Both the position numbers and the translations under genes were made by a program. Shown here piece after piece: positions 1 through 11,067 of a stretch of DNA of 64,000 nt; within the stretch, counting starts at the first letter, position 1, and every line of letters begins with the position of its first letter. The stretch comes from Klebsormidium nitens (lineage: Eukaryota > Streptophyta > Klebsormidiophyceae > Klebsormidiales > Klebsormidiaceae): positions 91,453-155,452 of the forward strand of contig DF237128.1 of NCBI GenBank assembly GCA_000708835.1, in the 5' to 3' direction. Below the pieces are notes generated by a model. The model saw nothing but the letters and a program-made list of their open reading frames with translations. It had not been told where the DNA came from and did not search any database.

Positions 1-63
1 ACGAAGTGCATCCACGCATGGCGGCACTTCCTTAGGGAAGATGGTCAGAGGTCGCGTTCTCAC

Positions 64-3000
64 CTGCCGCTGATAGGTAGACCAGAACGGCAGAGTCCGG
101 GGGCAGCTCCTCCACTGCGGTGGCGAGAGTCTGTACGGAGGACGCGACCAATCAGTGAAGAGCTGGGACAATGTGTTGGAGCCGAACTCTGATTCCGCTG
201 CCATTCAAGTGCGATAATTATGGTTCCGGGTTATACCCACCCATCGGCCTGGATGTGTCTGGCACGCATCAGACAGAACGCTTGGGTGGAGCAGTGAGCG
301 TTTCAACAGTGGCCCCCCAAATCTGCCCGGAAACCATGCAAGCAACCGCCCCCGCCCTCCCACAGCAAACTGGTCTCACCAGCAGCAGCTGCGGAACTGT
401 CGGCCGGAAAAGCAGGTACTTGTGGGGATTGGGGGGCAGGCTCGGGTCAATCACGTTCTCCGCCACCCCCCCGGGCCGGTTGTTTTCTCGACGCTCGGGG
501 CCCCCCTCCTGGGGGCCCGCCCCACTGCCGCTGGCGCCGACAGTGTCCGAACCCTGAGCGGGTTTTCGCAATTTGAGGAACTGGCCGCTGGGCTCCCACT
601 CGACGGCTTGCAGCATGCGGAAGGTGTCCAGCGTCAGCTCGCTGAACTTGACCTGCAGCCACGGGACAAGCGGGACGGTGAGCATCCCGTACCCCCGGAT
701 GGAAGAAGGGCGACATCCAAGATCCAGACACGGTCCCCGACTGAGCGGCCAGGGCCGATACGTCCAAGACACGACAGGAATGACGGACTCGGTTATCTGT
801 TCCTATAGCTTTTCCACAGATGTAGCCCACTTCCGACACTTATTGAGAAGACTAAAACGACAGAAGAGAGATGCAACCCGAGCATCGCGCCCACGGCCAC
901 GCACCTCGTTATGGTGGTAGCTCGTGAGTATGGCCTCGCGCAGCTTGAGCAGCTTGGGCCCCCCCGGCTTGCCGTACGGGCCGACGACGGTGGGGAGGGC
1001 CATCGGGTGGGGGTCGAACAGCAGGCTGTACCGCACTGGGCGCGCATCGTCAAACATCGCGTCTGCGGCGACGAAGCGCACGACCTCCTTGGCCACCACC
1101 TTCCAGTCGCGCGTGTTGGGCACCTAGGGGGAGGGGACAGAGAGGCTGGTGAAGGGGAGGGCAGCGGAGGGGGGAGCAGGGCGGTGATATGAGCGAAGAT
1201 CAAGATTGAAACCATGGACGGAGTAAAGCGAGACAGAAACCGTAAGGGGCGCTCAGCGACCTTGGTTCATACTTACAAACCCCTTAAAGGAACCACCACG
1301 ATGCAGCTACTCGCCTGTCTACAGAAGGCAATGAGTATTTTCCGGGCAAGTACTAGAAAGAGCAAGAGATTTATACTGTGCATGAACCAAGGAAAGGGCA
1401 AGCACTGTCAAAAAGACAGTCAGATAGACATCAAAGCTCTTTTGTTTCATTCACGCGCTGACCTGGAAGTTGCGCGCATAGTCGTCCACCAGTGTCCTGA
1501 GCTGGCGCACGAGGCGGCGCACTGTGTCGCGGCGGTTCATGAGCAGGCACACTACAATGAAGCGCACGCCGTAGCGCAGCTGCTTGTTGGCCACCGCCAC
1601 ATCTTTGACAGCTTCCTGGAACAGCAGCAGACACGAGGTCAGGAGAGAGGCTAGGGGCCCTTAAGGGGGGGGTAAGCAAAGAAGGTGGAGGGGTCAGAGG
1701 GGATCAACCAGCTTCAACGATCCTACAAGATAAGACAACAGAATGAAACGGAAGAGGAACAAGGATGCGACCTTGCAATCGTATGCTTTTCCTACTTGAG
1801 CGAGCAGTGCCCACAAGCAGGTTTCCAGCATTGCTAGTCTGAGTACTGATGGCCACTGCCAGAAGGAGTATCTGCAGGGCCAACCAATCGGGGCAAGCAA
1901 AGTCAGAGATTCAAGTTAGGAGAAGTTACGAGCGGGTGCAATGAGATCAACATGGGAAAAGGAGTCCGAAAAGCCTCAACGAACGCTCCTTCACTTCAGC
2001 GGGTCTCTAAGCTTGTATGCAAAAGGCTGCCCCAAGTATCTAGCTATGCATCAAGTGTGGTCTCAAACGCCGATTGATTTGGAAGCTGAAGCAGAGACTC
2101 TCGTTGTGAATATGCCTGCACAAAAGCCGCAGAAGCTGCTCTGAAGCCTGTCCTCTGGTTCGCATTGAGGTAGTCTTTTGCTTACTTTGAAGTACTCCCT
2201 GCTTGCGATGGCCTCGTAGAAGACGTACGAGTCGTACAGGAAGGGGAACTGCCCCGTCCGGATGTAATTATGATAGTACAGCTGGCTGATGCGGCTCGCA
2301 ATCTGCATGTAAGAGACACAGGCATCGAAAGCAGGGCCTTCTGGTGTACTTGCATCAGGTCGCTTGCCGTTCTGAATGAAGACCCGGTCTGCGAGCTCCT
2401 TCAGATGTGGCAGCATTGCCTGGAACGCTCAACAATGCTGACAACATACTTGCTGGGGGATATGAAAGTGGAAAGTGGACCGAAAGGCTAGAGGTTGTAC
2501 TTAAGAGATCAGCATTGCCCTGAGGGTGGCTTACTTTGAGTTCTGTTTGCAAGTGTCATGCTCAAGATGCAAAAGGTGCGACGAGCATCCAAACAAGTAG
2601 CCATGCATTTCTGTGTCTTCCGGAAATTTGACACATACAAAGCCTCATATTGCCCGTTTGGCACACTTGGAACTAACACTGTGCTGATGGGGCATTTCTC
2701 AAACTGTGATTGAGACAAGCTGAGCAAACCTGAGATGACCCCACTGGTTTGACGTTATCAAGTGGAGGCACACCTACATTACTTGGGTTGCTTCGATGCA
2801 TAATTAGGGGACTCGCCAGCCTGTGATTCACCACATTGTATGCCTGACTCGGTGCAAACAGTGGCAGCATGATGTGACAAGCCGCCTGAATGGGCTCACT
2901 GCATCTCACCTCCCCAATCTCCCACCTCTTGAGCCCCGTCTCGACCAGCTTCTGGCGGTTCTCCTGCTGAAACTTCCACAGCCGGGAGTAGAGCGCAAAC

Positions 3001-3194
3001 GCCTTCTGGAAGTAGTGATCGAAGCGATCACGTCCGTAGGGGGGCAGGTCCTTAAGCCGTGCAAACTTCTGGTATGCCTTGTCAACCAGAACGCGGTACT
3101 CCTCGCTGATGCTCGGAGCAGCGGGGGCCCGTGGCCGCTCTGCCGCAGGCCCCGCAGGCCCCGCAGGCGAAGGATTCTGTGGGAGAGCCGCCAT
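64..3194 (-). CDS. SCAI: SCAI family protein (3' part beyond the left edge)
   Basis: Homologue of SCAI, named in animals as a nuclear cofactor that restrains MKL1/SRF transcription and acts with 53BP1 in double-strand break repair; its plant role is not established. Six exons are seen: 2910-3194, 2186-2302, 1463-1615, 905-1123, 380-652 and 64-130. All junctions are GT-AG and phase 0 until the last, which ends in phase 1 at a donor at 58-63, so the gene runs out of the window. The visible 371 residues hold family blocks in order: WKFQQENRQKLVE and LKRWEIGE in exon 1, YEAIASREYF in exon 2, ANKQLRYGVRFIVVC in exon 3, VRYSLLFDPHP in exon 4, KFSELTLDTFRMLQ in exon 5 and EELPPDSAVLVYLS in exon 6. 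The start at 3194 is an ATG followed by a Pro/Ala-rich leader. A glycine/glutamate-rich insert in exon 5 (about 455-560) looks lineage-specific. The family assignment is strong; function here is by homology only. Confidence 0.88.
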
Positions 3195-4155
3195 CCTTGA
3201 ACCAGAGCAGAGGGAAATCCCTCAAGGGCGTGCGCTAGAAGCGCTGAGGGCTACCGCTGAGCGATCTTTGCAGCATTGCTCATTAGATGCAGTATTCCGT
3301 TAGCAATTGCATGGTTGATCTCAGCAGGTGTGATTAAAATGCAACCTGAAATAGCTCAAGGATGTCCCCAGATCGATCTAGCTGACCATCTGCTCCGCGC
3401 TCGAACAGCATGCAGCGCCCCTGTCTTGCTCATGCGCCCTCCCTTCGCTCTCTTGAGCAGCAAAACGTGAAGGGCATATATGACTCCCTTTTCTGTCGTG
3501 GTGAGTCGAGAACATACTAATTTATGCGCAATGGAAATTATCCAATCTCATAGAACGAAACGTTCAGTCTGGAGTCTGGACCCGGCTTCTTGATTCTTGG
3601 ATGGACGGAGGCATAAAAGTGGTCGTATAGAGTGTGACCACTACTCGCTTATACGACAGAGTATTAAACTAGAGTGGAAATACGAGACCATATTCTGCCA
3701 CTGGCTAGATTCTGAATCAGACTGATCATGGTGCACATGGCATTGTGCGAATTCAATGAGCTGGCAGCAAGCATAATTGGCAGAGGTGGGAAGAGACTGC
3801 GCAATTGATAAGGTTCAGAACCCTCCAATTGGGGAAGCAGCTCGATGTTTGAGCAGCGTGCCAGGCAAAGTGAGCGCACCTGAAAGCCAGGCAAAGTGAG
3901 CGCACCTGAAAAGCGTCTTGTCGTCCGGCTCGGTATATTGGTCCTCTCGTCCTCCAATAGGAGTGTCTTCCATTTTAGAAGACTGCATCACCTTCCGTGC
4001 CTTTTAGCCGTCTTAATTGTCCAGCGAGGAGACATTGCTTGCACTCTTCGCCAACGCACATGAAGCCCCTGGTGGGCCGCTGACTGTGACCAATCACTCG
4101 CTCAATCAGAAAGCTTGGAGGACCAAGTTTTGAGCCCGCCGCATGGGCTCTGGCC
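3195..4155. promoter_or_regulatory. Divergent intergenic region between SCAI and U11/U12-31K
   Basis: The 961 bases between the two start codons face both ways, so both promoters must lie here if the two starts are right. No convincing coding exon was seen. The only clear structure is a 26-bp tandem duplication at 3860-3911. No obvious TATA box or named element could be fixed by eye. Confidence 0.5.
3860..3911. repeat. Perfect 26-bp tandem duplication
   Basis: Two exact copies lie head to tail at 3860-3885 and 3886-3911, each beginning GCCAGGCAAAGTGAGC and ending CACCTGAAA. They sit about 245 bases upstream of the U11/U12-31K start codon. A recent slippage or duplication event is the simplest explanation; a regulatory role is possible but unsupported. 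Confidence 0.95.
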
Positions 4156-4190
4156 ATGGCGGCAAAAAGGCCAGGTGGTGGTGGGGGTAA
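4143..4190 (+). other. Upstream overlapping ORF at the U11/U12-31K start
   Basis: An ATG at 4143 opens a 15-codon frame that ends at TAA 4188-4190 and overlaps the main ATG at 4156 in another frame. If transcription begins upstream of 4143, scanning ribosomes meet this ATG first, which would lower translation of the main frame. Whether it lies in the mRNA is unknown. Confidence 0.4.
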
Positions 4191-7100
4191 TGGGCGGGTG
4201 GGGCCCCCTTCCGGGCCACCGTCAGAAGCGGCCGGCAAGGGGGGTGCTCGGCTGGCTCCGTCCAAGTCCACAGTGTACGTGGGCAACCTGGACTACAACC
4301 TGACCAACAATGACCTCTTCACCATCTTTAGCGCCTGCGGCCAAGTGACCAAGTGAGTGCCCTCGACAGCTTCGTGTACGAGACATAACAGCATCTGTGG
4401 GGAACAAGATAATTGAATCATGAAGCCACTGAGGTATTGCGAGTAACTGAAGGCAACGCTGTCCTCCTATTGTTTACAGATAATCAGTGTCTTGCACGGT
4501 CTGAGTATTTCAACTTGTGAAAGTGGACTTCTTTCCAACTGTCTTGTATGTCAGCGTGTGGGTGACTTGGGCTAAGCAAGTAGTAGGGGCAAGGATCTAG
4601 AGCACCTGAACGGGTAACACGATCCAAGTTATGGCAAGCTGAGGCTCGTTGGATAAAAAGGGCTCAACGGACAGATACAACCTGCCGCTCTTCCTTCCTC
4701 GTCTTCTTGGGAGGGTACTTCTGCCGGACTTGTCTCCTGTTATTTGTCACTTCATCATGTCTCTCTCAGTGCAGGGCCAGCATTGTGAAGGACCGGCAGA
4801 CGCGAGAGAGCAAGGGCGTAGCCTTCATCCTGTTCTTGACTCGAGAAGATGCCTTGAATGCAGTAAGGTGGCACCAAGATCTGTTTTTCGCTTTTGAACA
4901 GATCTTGCAGTAGCCACTCGAGTATGCTTGAACCATTGGATGAAGGAGAGGCTAGAAAGGCCACCAGCTAAGCGCTTGTTGTAACAAGCTTGATTTGCCC
5001 CACCCCCAAACGTGGGGACGTAGCCAGGACGACTTGCTGGAATATGGCAGACTTTTACTTCTTCGTCAGCAATTGCTATTGATATTTGGGAGCCAACAGC
5101 AAGGACTGTGAAAGGCTCCAGCTTTCGGATAGTCAAAGGAGGTCGATGGTCTCTGCTTCCACCTTTGCGCACATTATCGTGATAGTTAATAGTGGTCGTT
5201 TTGTCCAATCTCAGTGCAAGATCATGAACGGCAAGGTCCTGAATGGGCGTACCATCAACGTCAGCATTGCGAAGGACAACGGACGAGCTGCAGAGTTCAT
5301 CAAAAGAAGGGTGAGCGTGGGAAGTTTTGTACCAAGTACGGGGACTGCCCTATTTCCAAATCCATTGGCTTGCGAAGACTTACGAGCTTTTGTTTATTGC
5401 GTGCGCCCTTACTTTGAATGCAGCCAATTTCGTTCTTTGTGCGACCTTCATCGCAGAGACTAGTTGGAAAACGGTACATCAAGTGACTGCAATCTCGATA
5501 TCTCTACTTGTCATGTTCTATCAAAAGCTTTGAAGAATCTCAGCTTACTAGTCATAGAGTCTGTTGAGCTGACAATTTTGCGCCAGAAGGTCACACATTA
5601 TTCGTTGTTTGAATGTCGACTCATGCCAAGCACAATTTCCTTACGAGCAAGACATTGAAAGCCACTGAAAGTTTCATTCCTATATGGAAATTTTCCGAAG
5701 AATACTCACGTCTGCACCTATCCGTGGCAGGAGTACGTGGACAAGAGCCGTTGCTACGAGTGCGGCAAGGAGGGCCACCTGTCGTACGAGTGCCCAAAAA
5801 ACCAGGTAAGTTTTGGCAGCTCGTGTAGTTTTCCAGGTCCTGTTCTTGCAGGAACTCCTGGGCTTGCTTCGGGCGAAGAAGTGCCCTGATTGGACACACC
5901 ACAGCTTTAGTTTGGCAGCTGACGTGCTTGTTGTTTGTGATCTCCTTTGACTGGCGTTTCGTTGTATGCAATCGCCTGGCTGTCCATTTCGAGAAGCAAA
6001 GGGGGAGCGCTGAACAGATCCAAAGCAGAGAAACTGATTTCATTACCCCTCAGGTATTGAATAGCTTGGCTTTATATGTCTCCTTACCTTCGTCGTCATA
6101 TCGTCAGCTCCTCACACAAATCTGCTCTTTTGCCCCAACCTTTGTGTCAAGCTCAGTTTCTATTCCCCTGACTCATGAGCGAGTTCGACTTCGTCAAATC
6201 ATGGTACTCCTGGGCGTGCTCGTGTCTTGCGTCTCTGGCACAGCCTTTCGAACTTAACACAACCCTCTTTTGCGCTCGGCGTACCTTTCATCCAGACGCG
6301 CTGTCCACCGGGCTCGCGCGGTTGTCGTGGAAACCACCGATGGTGACACTTTGGATTTCACCCTTGTTGGCCGCCCTTCCGCTCCTGCAGCTGGGTCCCC
6401 GCGAGCCTCCCGCGAAGAAGAGCCGTCGCGCCGCGCAGGAGGCGCACCTCGGTGCCAAGCAGCGAGCGCCTGCTTCGCACCCGCAGCCGGCCAACGACAG
6501 GTGAGGCTGCCGGGCAAAGGAAGGTGGTTACGTTTGGCAGTCTGAGCTCGATGGCTGTGAGGCGCAGCATTTACACACTGGGCCTGCTTGTTTTGTCTTT
6601 CCAAAGCCCCTGGTGACGCGGGCGCCATTTCGGAGATGCTAAAGAAAGGGGCCGTCACGGCTGTTACGTCAAGGTGTGGGCTCACCGCTCCTTGCCGATG
6701 CAGCGACGAGGACGAGAATCCAGACTTCGACGACGACGGCTGGGGGTCCGTCGTGGCGCCCAGGTGCGCGCTGCAGCTTTCCGGCTTTTGCCTGCTCTTG
6801 TCGTGCTTTGCAGGCTCTTGAATCTTGTGTGAATCTTCTTTGCGACGCCGTCAGCTCGTGGCTGGTCCATTGGCCTTTTCTTTTAGTAACAATGTTCTGT
6901 CGAGGCTCGTGGGATCACTCAGTGTTTTGTTGCCAAGGCGTTGGCAGCCAGTCTATACTCGAACAGCAAAGTCCTCTTGGCAAGCCCGTGTGTTGGTGTC
7001 TGATGCTCGCTTGTCACTGCAGGCCATCGTTTTCGTCAGTACAGGGGACGCAGGGCGAGACAGAAGGCCGGAAGCCGGGGGGGCTGAAGGTACGACTCGA

Positions 7101-7329
7101 TCTGCTTCAAATCTATGCTGGAGTGTTCGATCCGCAAAAGTCAGAAGCGCTGTGGTGGCAGCCTCGTAATTTGATTGCAAATTTGTTTCCTGCTCTTTGC
7201 ATCCGGCAGATCCTTCGGCACCTGCTTAGCTGCGTCTTGACGACCATTTGAGAATTTATGGGTCTGTTATTGCAACAGGGCCCCAAGAAAGCATCCGGCT
7301 ACTTCAGCGACGAAAGTGGGGAGGATTGA
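4156..7329 (+). CDS. U11/U12-31K: U11/U12 snRNP 31 kDa protein (RRM + CCHC zinc knuckle)
   Basis: Component of the minor (U12-type) spliceosome, nuclear; the family (ZCRB1/MADP1 in animals, 31K in plants) binds RNA in the U11/U12 di-snRNP. Eight exons: 4156-4352, 4775-4862, 5215-5310, 5731-5805, 6391-6500, 6704-6763, 7023-7089 and 7279-7329, summing to 744 nt (247 aa) with consistent phases. Residues 40-45 VYVGNL form RNP2 and 79-86 KGVAFILF form RNP1 of one RRM. A C-x2-C-x4-H-x4-C knuckle follows (C135, C138, H143, C148), preceded by DKSRCYECG as in plant 31K proteins. Exon 5 begins LGPREPP after CPKNQ, matching the plant NQLGPRE junction. The acidic tail [11 protein letters not shown] and the C-terminal YFSDESGED are also family features. 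A Gly-rich N-terminal leader of about 35 residues is longer than I expect. The out-of-frame ATG at 4143 makes 4156 the usable start. Confidence 0.93.
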
Positions 7330-8555
7330 ATCAACGACGTGCCAGGACGGCTAGTTTGAGGAGTACACGTGTCGGACACATGCTGATCTTGAGCCGTCCA
7401 AGCCGCATACTGGCTTTCGCTCGTGTTTTTGTAACAGATTGAGCTGCGTTTGCATTGTTTGTGCCCAATTCCGGACAGTCTGGCTCTCAGTCGTCTGGGG
7501 TAGTCAGCTTATGAGTACACGAGCATACCTTGTGTGACTCAACTTATTGATTTGATCAGAGTAGGTAAACTTGACATGCTTCATTGCGCAAGTAAATGAA
7601 GGTATAGCTGACGCTTGTGCCCATGTGGCGACTTCCACACAATGATGAAACTTAAGTTGAAATGTTGCTCATACTATGATATATGTGCTCTTGTTGCGAA
7701 TAAAATACTCAAAACCGTGCATATCTTTTGCAGGAGTCGAGTCCGCACCATACGTGTTGACTGGCACCCAATGATGGTTTGGAGAGTTAACCCGGGAAGT
7801 GCATGCTAGCTTCGCGCAAGGGCATCATAATATAAGCACTATCTATCAAGAGAGATAATTGAGGAGAATCGGCCGGCCATGTACCATGTAAACGTGAACT
7901 GAAACTTAAAGGATTTTGTCATATGTTTCCATATACTTCCATATCCGCGGGGTCCATAATTGAAAATTGAAGAACGTTGATTCGAGAATACGTCTAGTCT
8001 GGCACCAAGCGGTCCATGCTATGTTTCTACAACAAAACCGTCCAGAGTTCAAAGAATGTTGCATGTGCTGTTCTTCTCCAGGGCATACGCACACCTTACT
8101 TGCCATGCACTGAGTGGACTAGACTTTCAACTTTCAAATATCTGTCAGCCTGGCAGCGCCGGCAATCTAGGTTCTTCGAGTGACTTGTCGGCAACGTTTC
8201 TATGCAGCCATGAGCTGGACAGTCTTGTCTAACCAAATGTACAGCCTTGTGATTGAAGTATCTACAGCCTTGTCACTCAGCAGTGCCACAATGTTAGCAG
8301 AGCCCCAGATGATTACGGTATAGAGCTTGTTGTAATCAAATCTGCTCAAGACAACAGCAGAAGATCACTGGCTCAAAAACGCAAACTACTGTTCCTTTTT
8401 GCAGAATAATTCAATCGAATTTGTACAGTTGTTCGAGTACAGTTGTTCAAGTCATAATGCTTCAATACAACACTATACAAAGACTGTACACCACACCCTC
8501 GACCCAGCTATTGCAACATCACAACTATGTAAGCAGGCCTGTCGCCAACGAAGCA
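7330..8555. other. Convergent intergenic region, no gene seen
   Basis: The interval lies between the 3' ends of the 31K gene (+) and the ERD15-like gene (-) and should hold both 3' UTRs. No exon with family resemblance, no tRNA-like fold and no long repeat was recognised. A moderately AT-rich stretch around 7660-7720 contains AATAAA at 7699, placed plausibly as a polyadenylation signal for the + strand gene; this is inference. Confidence 0.4.
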
Positions 8556-9708
8556 CTACGCACGGGGCTGCTGAATGCGCTGGGCATGCACTCGGGGAAT
8601 GCCGTTACGAAGGTACCGAGGGACCTTCTCATGGGCAGCAACAGGCTCTCCTTGAGCTGGCCTCATAGCTCGCCCGAGGAGCAGGCGAATGAGGCGTTTC
8701 TCATTGGCGGCATTGCTTCCCACTGCAATAAGAAAAGTAAAGTGATCAGTGTCCAACCCTTTGGTTTCAAACAGGAAAGAAGGTCACAATTTCAATGTTC
8801 CAGTGAAATTCACCAGAAGGCATACCGATCTCACTTGCAGAGGTTTATGCTCAACCAGCACACGAGGAACTGCAGCTTGTCAGGAGTAACATTCACTATT
8901 TACCCCATCTGAGCTGTGTAAGAAACCTGCTGAGTCAAGCCTTCTGTTTGCTACATTGCATACAGAGGGTCAGATACAAGCAAGCATTTTCAACAAGGAG
9001 ATTGCTACAGGATTCTCACCAACACTTGTGCAGCCCCGTTCAAGCTCCTCAGCCTCTTCCAAGTCAGCCAATTCCCGCTGCTGCCATTCAAGCTCCTCTG
9101 TAAGAACATGGAACAGTCAGTTTTGCATGTAATCTTCTTGGAGCCCTCATGGCATATTAAGCATAATTCAGTGTCCAGATCAGCTGGATCCTGCCCATCT
9201 AATCCGCGTTGACTGTCGATCCTTTCATCTTCTTGAAAGCCTCATATTCTGCTTTTGATTTAGTGCCTAGAAACCTAGTGCCTGGAAACCAACAACTTGA
9301 AGATAATCTGTTCACTCCAATTGAGGCCATCAGCTCTGCAAGGGATCTCAGAAGCCAATCCTCCATTTTAAGCCTCAGTCATAGGAAGATTGCAGACTGA
9401 TGCATGCAAGTTCTTGATACACCTGAAGCACGCAGTTCCTGATCAAATCTGAGGTCACCAACAGGACTGCCAATCAGCGTCATCACCAGGAGCATCTCAC
9501 CAGCAGCCTTCAACTCGTCCATGTCTGCTCCTGACAATCCGCAGCCGTCGTCCATCACTTCAAACCTCGTTCGCAGCCAAAAGTCCCCAAATGCAGCGTT
9601 CTCCTTGACCAGAGCATACCATTCAGGAGAAAAGTCCTCAGGCTTCAGAAATGCTTGCGGAACAAAGGACGGAGCATTGGGATTAAGGGCCATCTTGGGC
9701 ACCGTCAT
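8556..9708 (-). CDS. ERD15-like: ERD15/CID1-like PAM2-motif protein
   Basis: Resembles EARLY RESPONSIVE TO DEHYDRATION 15 (CID1), small plant proteins that bind the MLLE domain of poly(A)-binding protein through a PAM2 motif and modulate ABA and stress responses. Three exons: 9423-9708, 9020-9097 and 8556-8722, 531 nt (176 aa), phases consistent. The PAM2 core LNPNAPSFVP lies near the N terminus, directly followed by EDFSPEWYALVKENAAFGDFW, the hallmark block of ERD15. A Glu/Leu-rich segment (ELADLEEAEELE) in exon 2 is probably helical. The third exon has a basic tail not recognised elsewhere. The frame stays open upstream of 9708 to at least 9846, but lacks family resemblance there, so the ATG at 9708 (or 9693) was chosen because PAM2 is normally N-terminal. 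Alternative: another PAM2 protein of the CID class. Confidence 0.8.
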
Positions 9709-10047
9709 TGGGAGATTGCTAAAGGGACCCTTGGTAGGTTGGAGTTGATCGGCGCAACTAAATAGTTGAGATAAACAGCTGCAACTTCTGGAGGCCACCC
9801 TTGATTGGAGCAAGGAGGGAGCGTGAAAGACGTTGTTGTGGAGCAATTCCTGGTGAATGAAACTTGAAATGCAGGTACGGTTTTAATACAGGTTTAACCA
9901 AATCAAGCGACGTATGATGGAAGGCTGTTCAAAACTGATATCAAGCGTTAGAATCGTGGAGTGTTGGAAGGACGACTTGGGAGACGTCACGTTGACTTCC
10001 AGCTGCTGCGGAATGCAGCGCGGCAGAATTGCGAGGAGGTTTCCAAA

Positions 10048-10089
10048 GCCTAGGCCCTACTAGCCTCTATACCGTAGTAGGGCCTAGGC
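10048..10089. repeat. Perfect 15-bp inverted repeat with 12-nt loop
   Basis: GCCTAGGCCCTACTA at 10048-10062 is exactly reverse-complemented at 10075-10089, with a 12-base spacer at 10063-10074. Each arm also contains the palindrome GCCTAGGC. It lies 340 bases upstream of the ERD15-like start. It could form a hairpin or cruciform, or be the footprint of a small transposon; no flanking target duplication was identified. Confidence 0.93.
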
Positions 10090-10139
10090 CCGGTTGAGTA
10101 AATTTGTTTGCAAGACGTCACGGATCTGGGTGCATCCGT

Positions 10140-11010
10140 GAATCATGCATAGGTAGGTAGTACATACCGCATACAGGCAGGCCGAATGCGCAGGCGGAGG
10201 TGTACAGGTACCGTATGCAGGCGGAGGTACCGTACCTGCAGCACTTCGAGCAAAAGATCAGTTTTCCACGTTGGATTCTTGTCGTCCACGTCAGATTTGC
10301 ACCAAGGTAAGCAACCGGGAACCGGGTGGGGTTTATTGTTGGGTTTAATCAAGGGTAGGAACGGGTTCGGAGCGCGTGCATGATTTGTGGTCAAGGTGTT
10401 ACTTGAGGTGCCCGGGGGAATCTGGATTTTTGACTAGATCTAGACTGCGCTGCATGAGATGTGTACCGTACCAGGTAGGTACCTACGGAAGTACGGTATG
10501 TAGGTACTCGTGTCTTCTGAATCCAGGTCCGGTGGGCAACGGTGGTTACCAGTACCTATGATGTAGGTACCTGACTACGGTACTAATGAACGGTACGCAG
10601 GTTCTGCCTGAGTAAGGTACAGACCGGATATGGGTATGTATGTACTTTGTTAACCATTCTGCTGGCAACATCGAACGGTTCAGATTGCAGGGCGAATTTC
10701 TCAACGGTTCGATATGCATCGGGTCAGGAGTCAGGACCTGCAGTTCAATGAACCAAGCTCCAACTTGAACAGCTTGGTTCAACTGGGTACCTAGGTACGT
10801 AGTTTAGCGGTATGTGTACCGACTACCGTATACTGTACCAGCACTGCGGCCGGCCTGCATGCCTAGCTACCTACCGTAGGTAGGTAGATGCATTGTGCAA
10901 TGCTGCAATCAAACCACTAGGTACCGTCTACGGTACTCGATATGTACGATAGGACACCGTACTGGACGTAGGGTTGGGTATAGTCTATAGGTAGGTACAT
11001 GCAAGTGTAC
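10140..11010. repeat. GGTACC / TAGGTA motif-rich block
   Basis: The palindrome GGTACC recurs at 10207, 10226, 10478, 10566, 10786 and 10920, with many related TACCTA, TAGGTA and CCGTAC words between. Two neighbouring units share GCAGGCGGAGGT (starting near 10188 and 10217). Similar words occur near 14606-14844, 30160-30245 and 58296-58321, so this appears to be a dispersed sequence type in this genome, not a single satellite. Its origin is unknown. Confidence 0.7.
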
Positions 11011-11023
11011 CGGTAACTCGGGT

Positions 11024-11067
11024 CACGTGGTTCACGTGGTGCACGTGTTAGACATGTACCTCACGTG
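11024..11067. promoter_or_regulatory. Array of four CACGTG G-boxes
   Basis: CACGTG occurs at 11024-11029, 11033-11038, 11042-11047 and 11062-11067; the first three are spaced exactly 9 bp apart. G-boxes (CACGTG, often within ABRE ACGTG) are bound by plant bZIP and bHLH factors. The nearest upstream-oriented gene is the ERD15-like gene starting at 9708, about 1.3 kb away. The sequence is certain; the regulatory role is inference. Confidence 0.7.
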
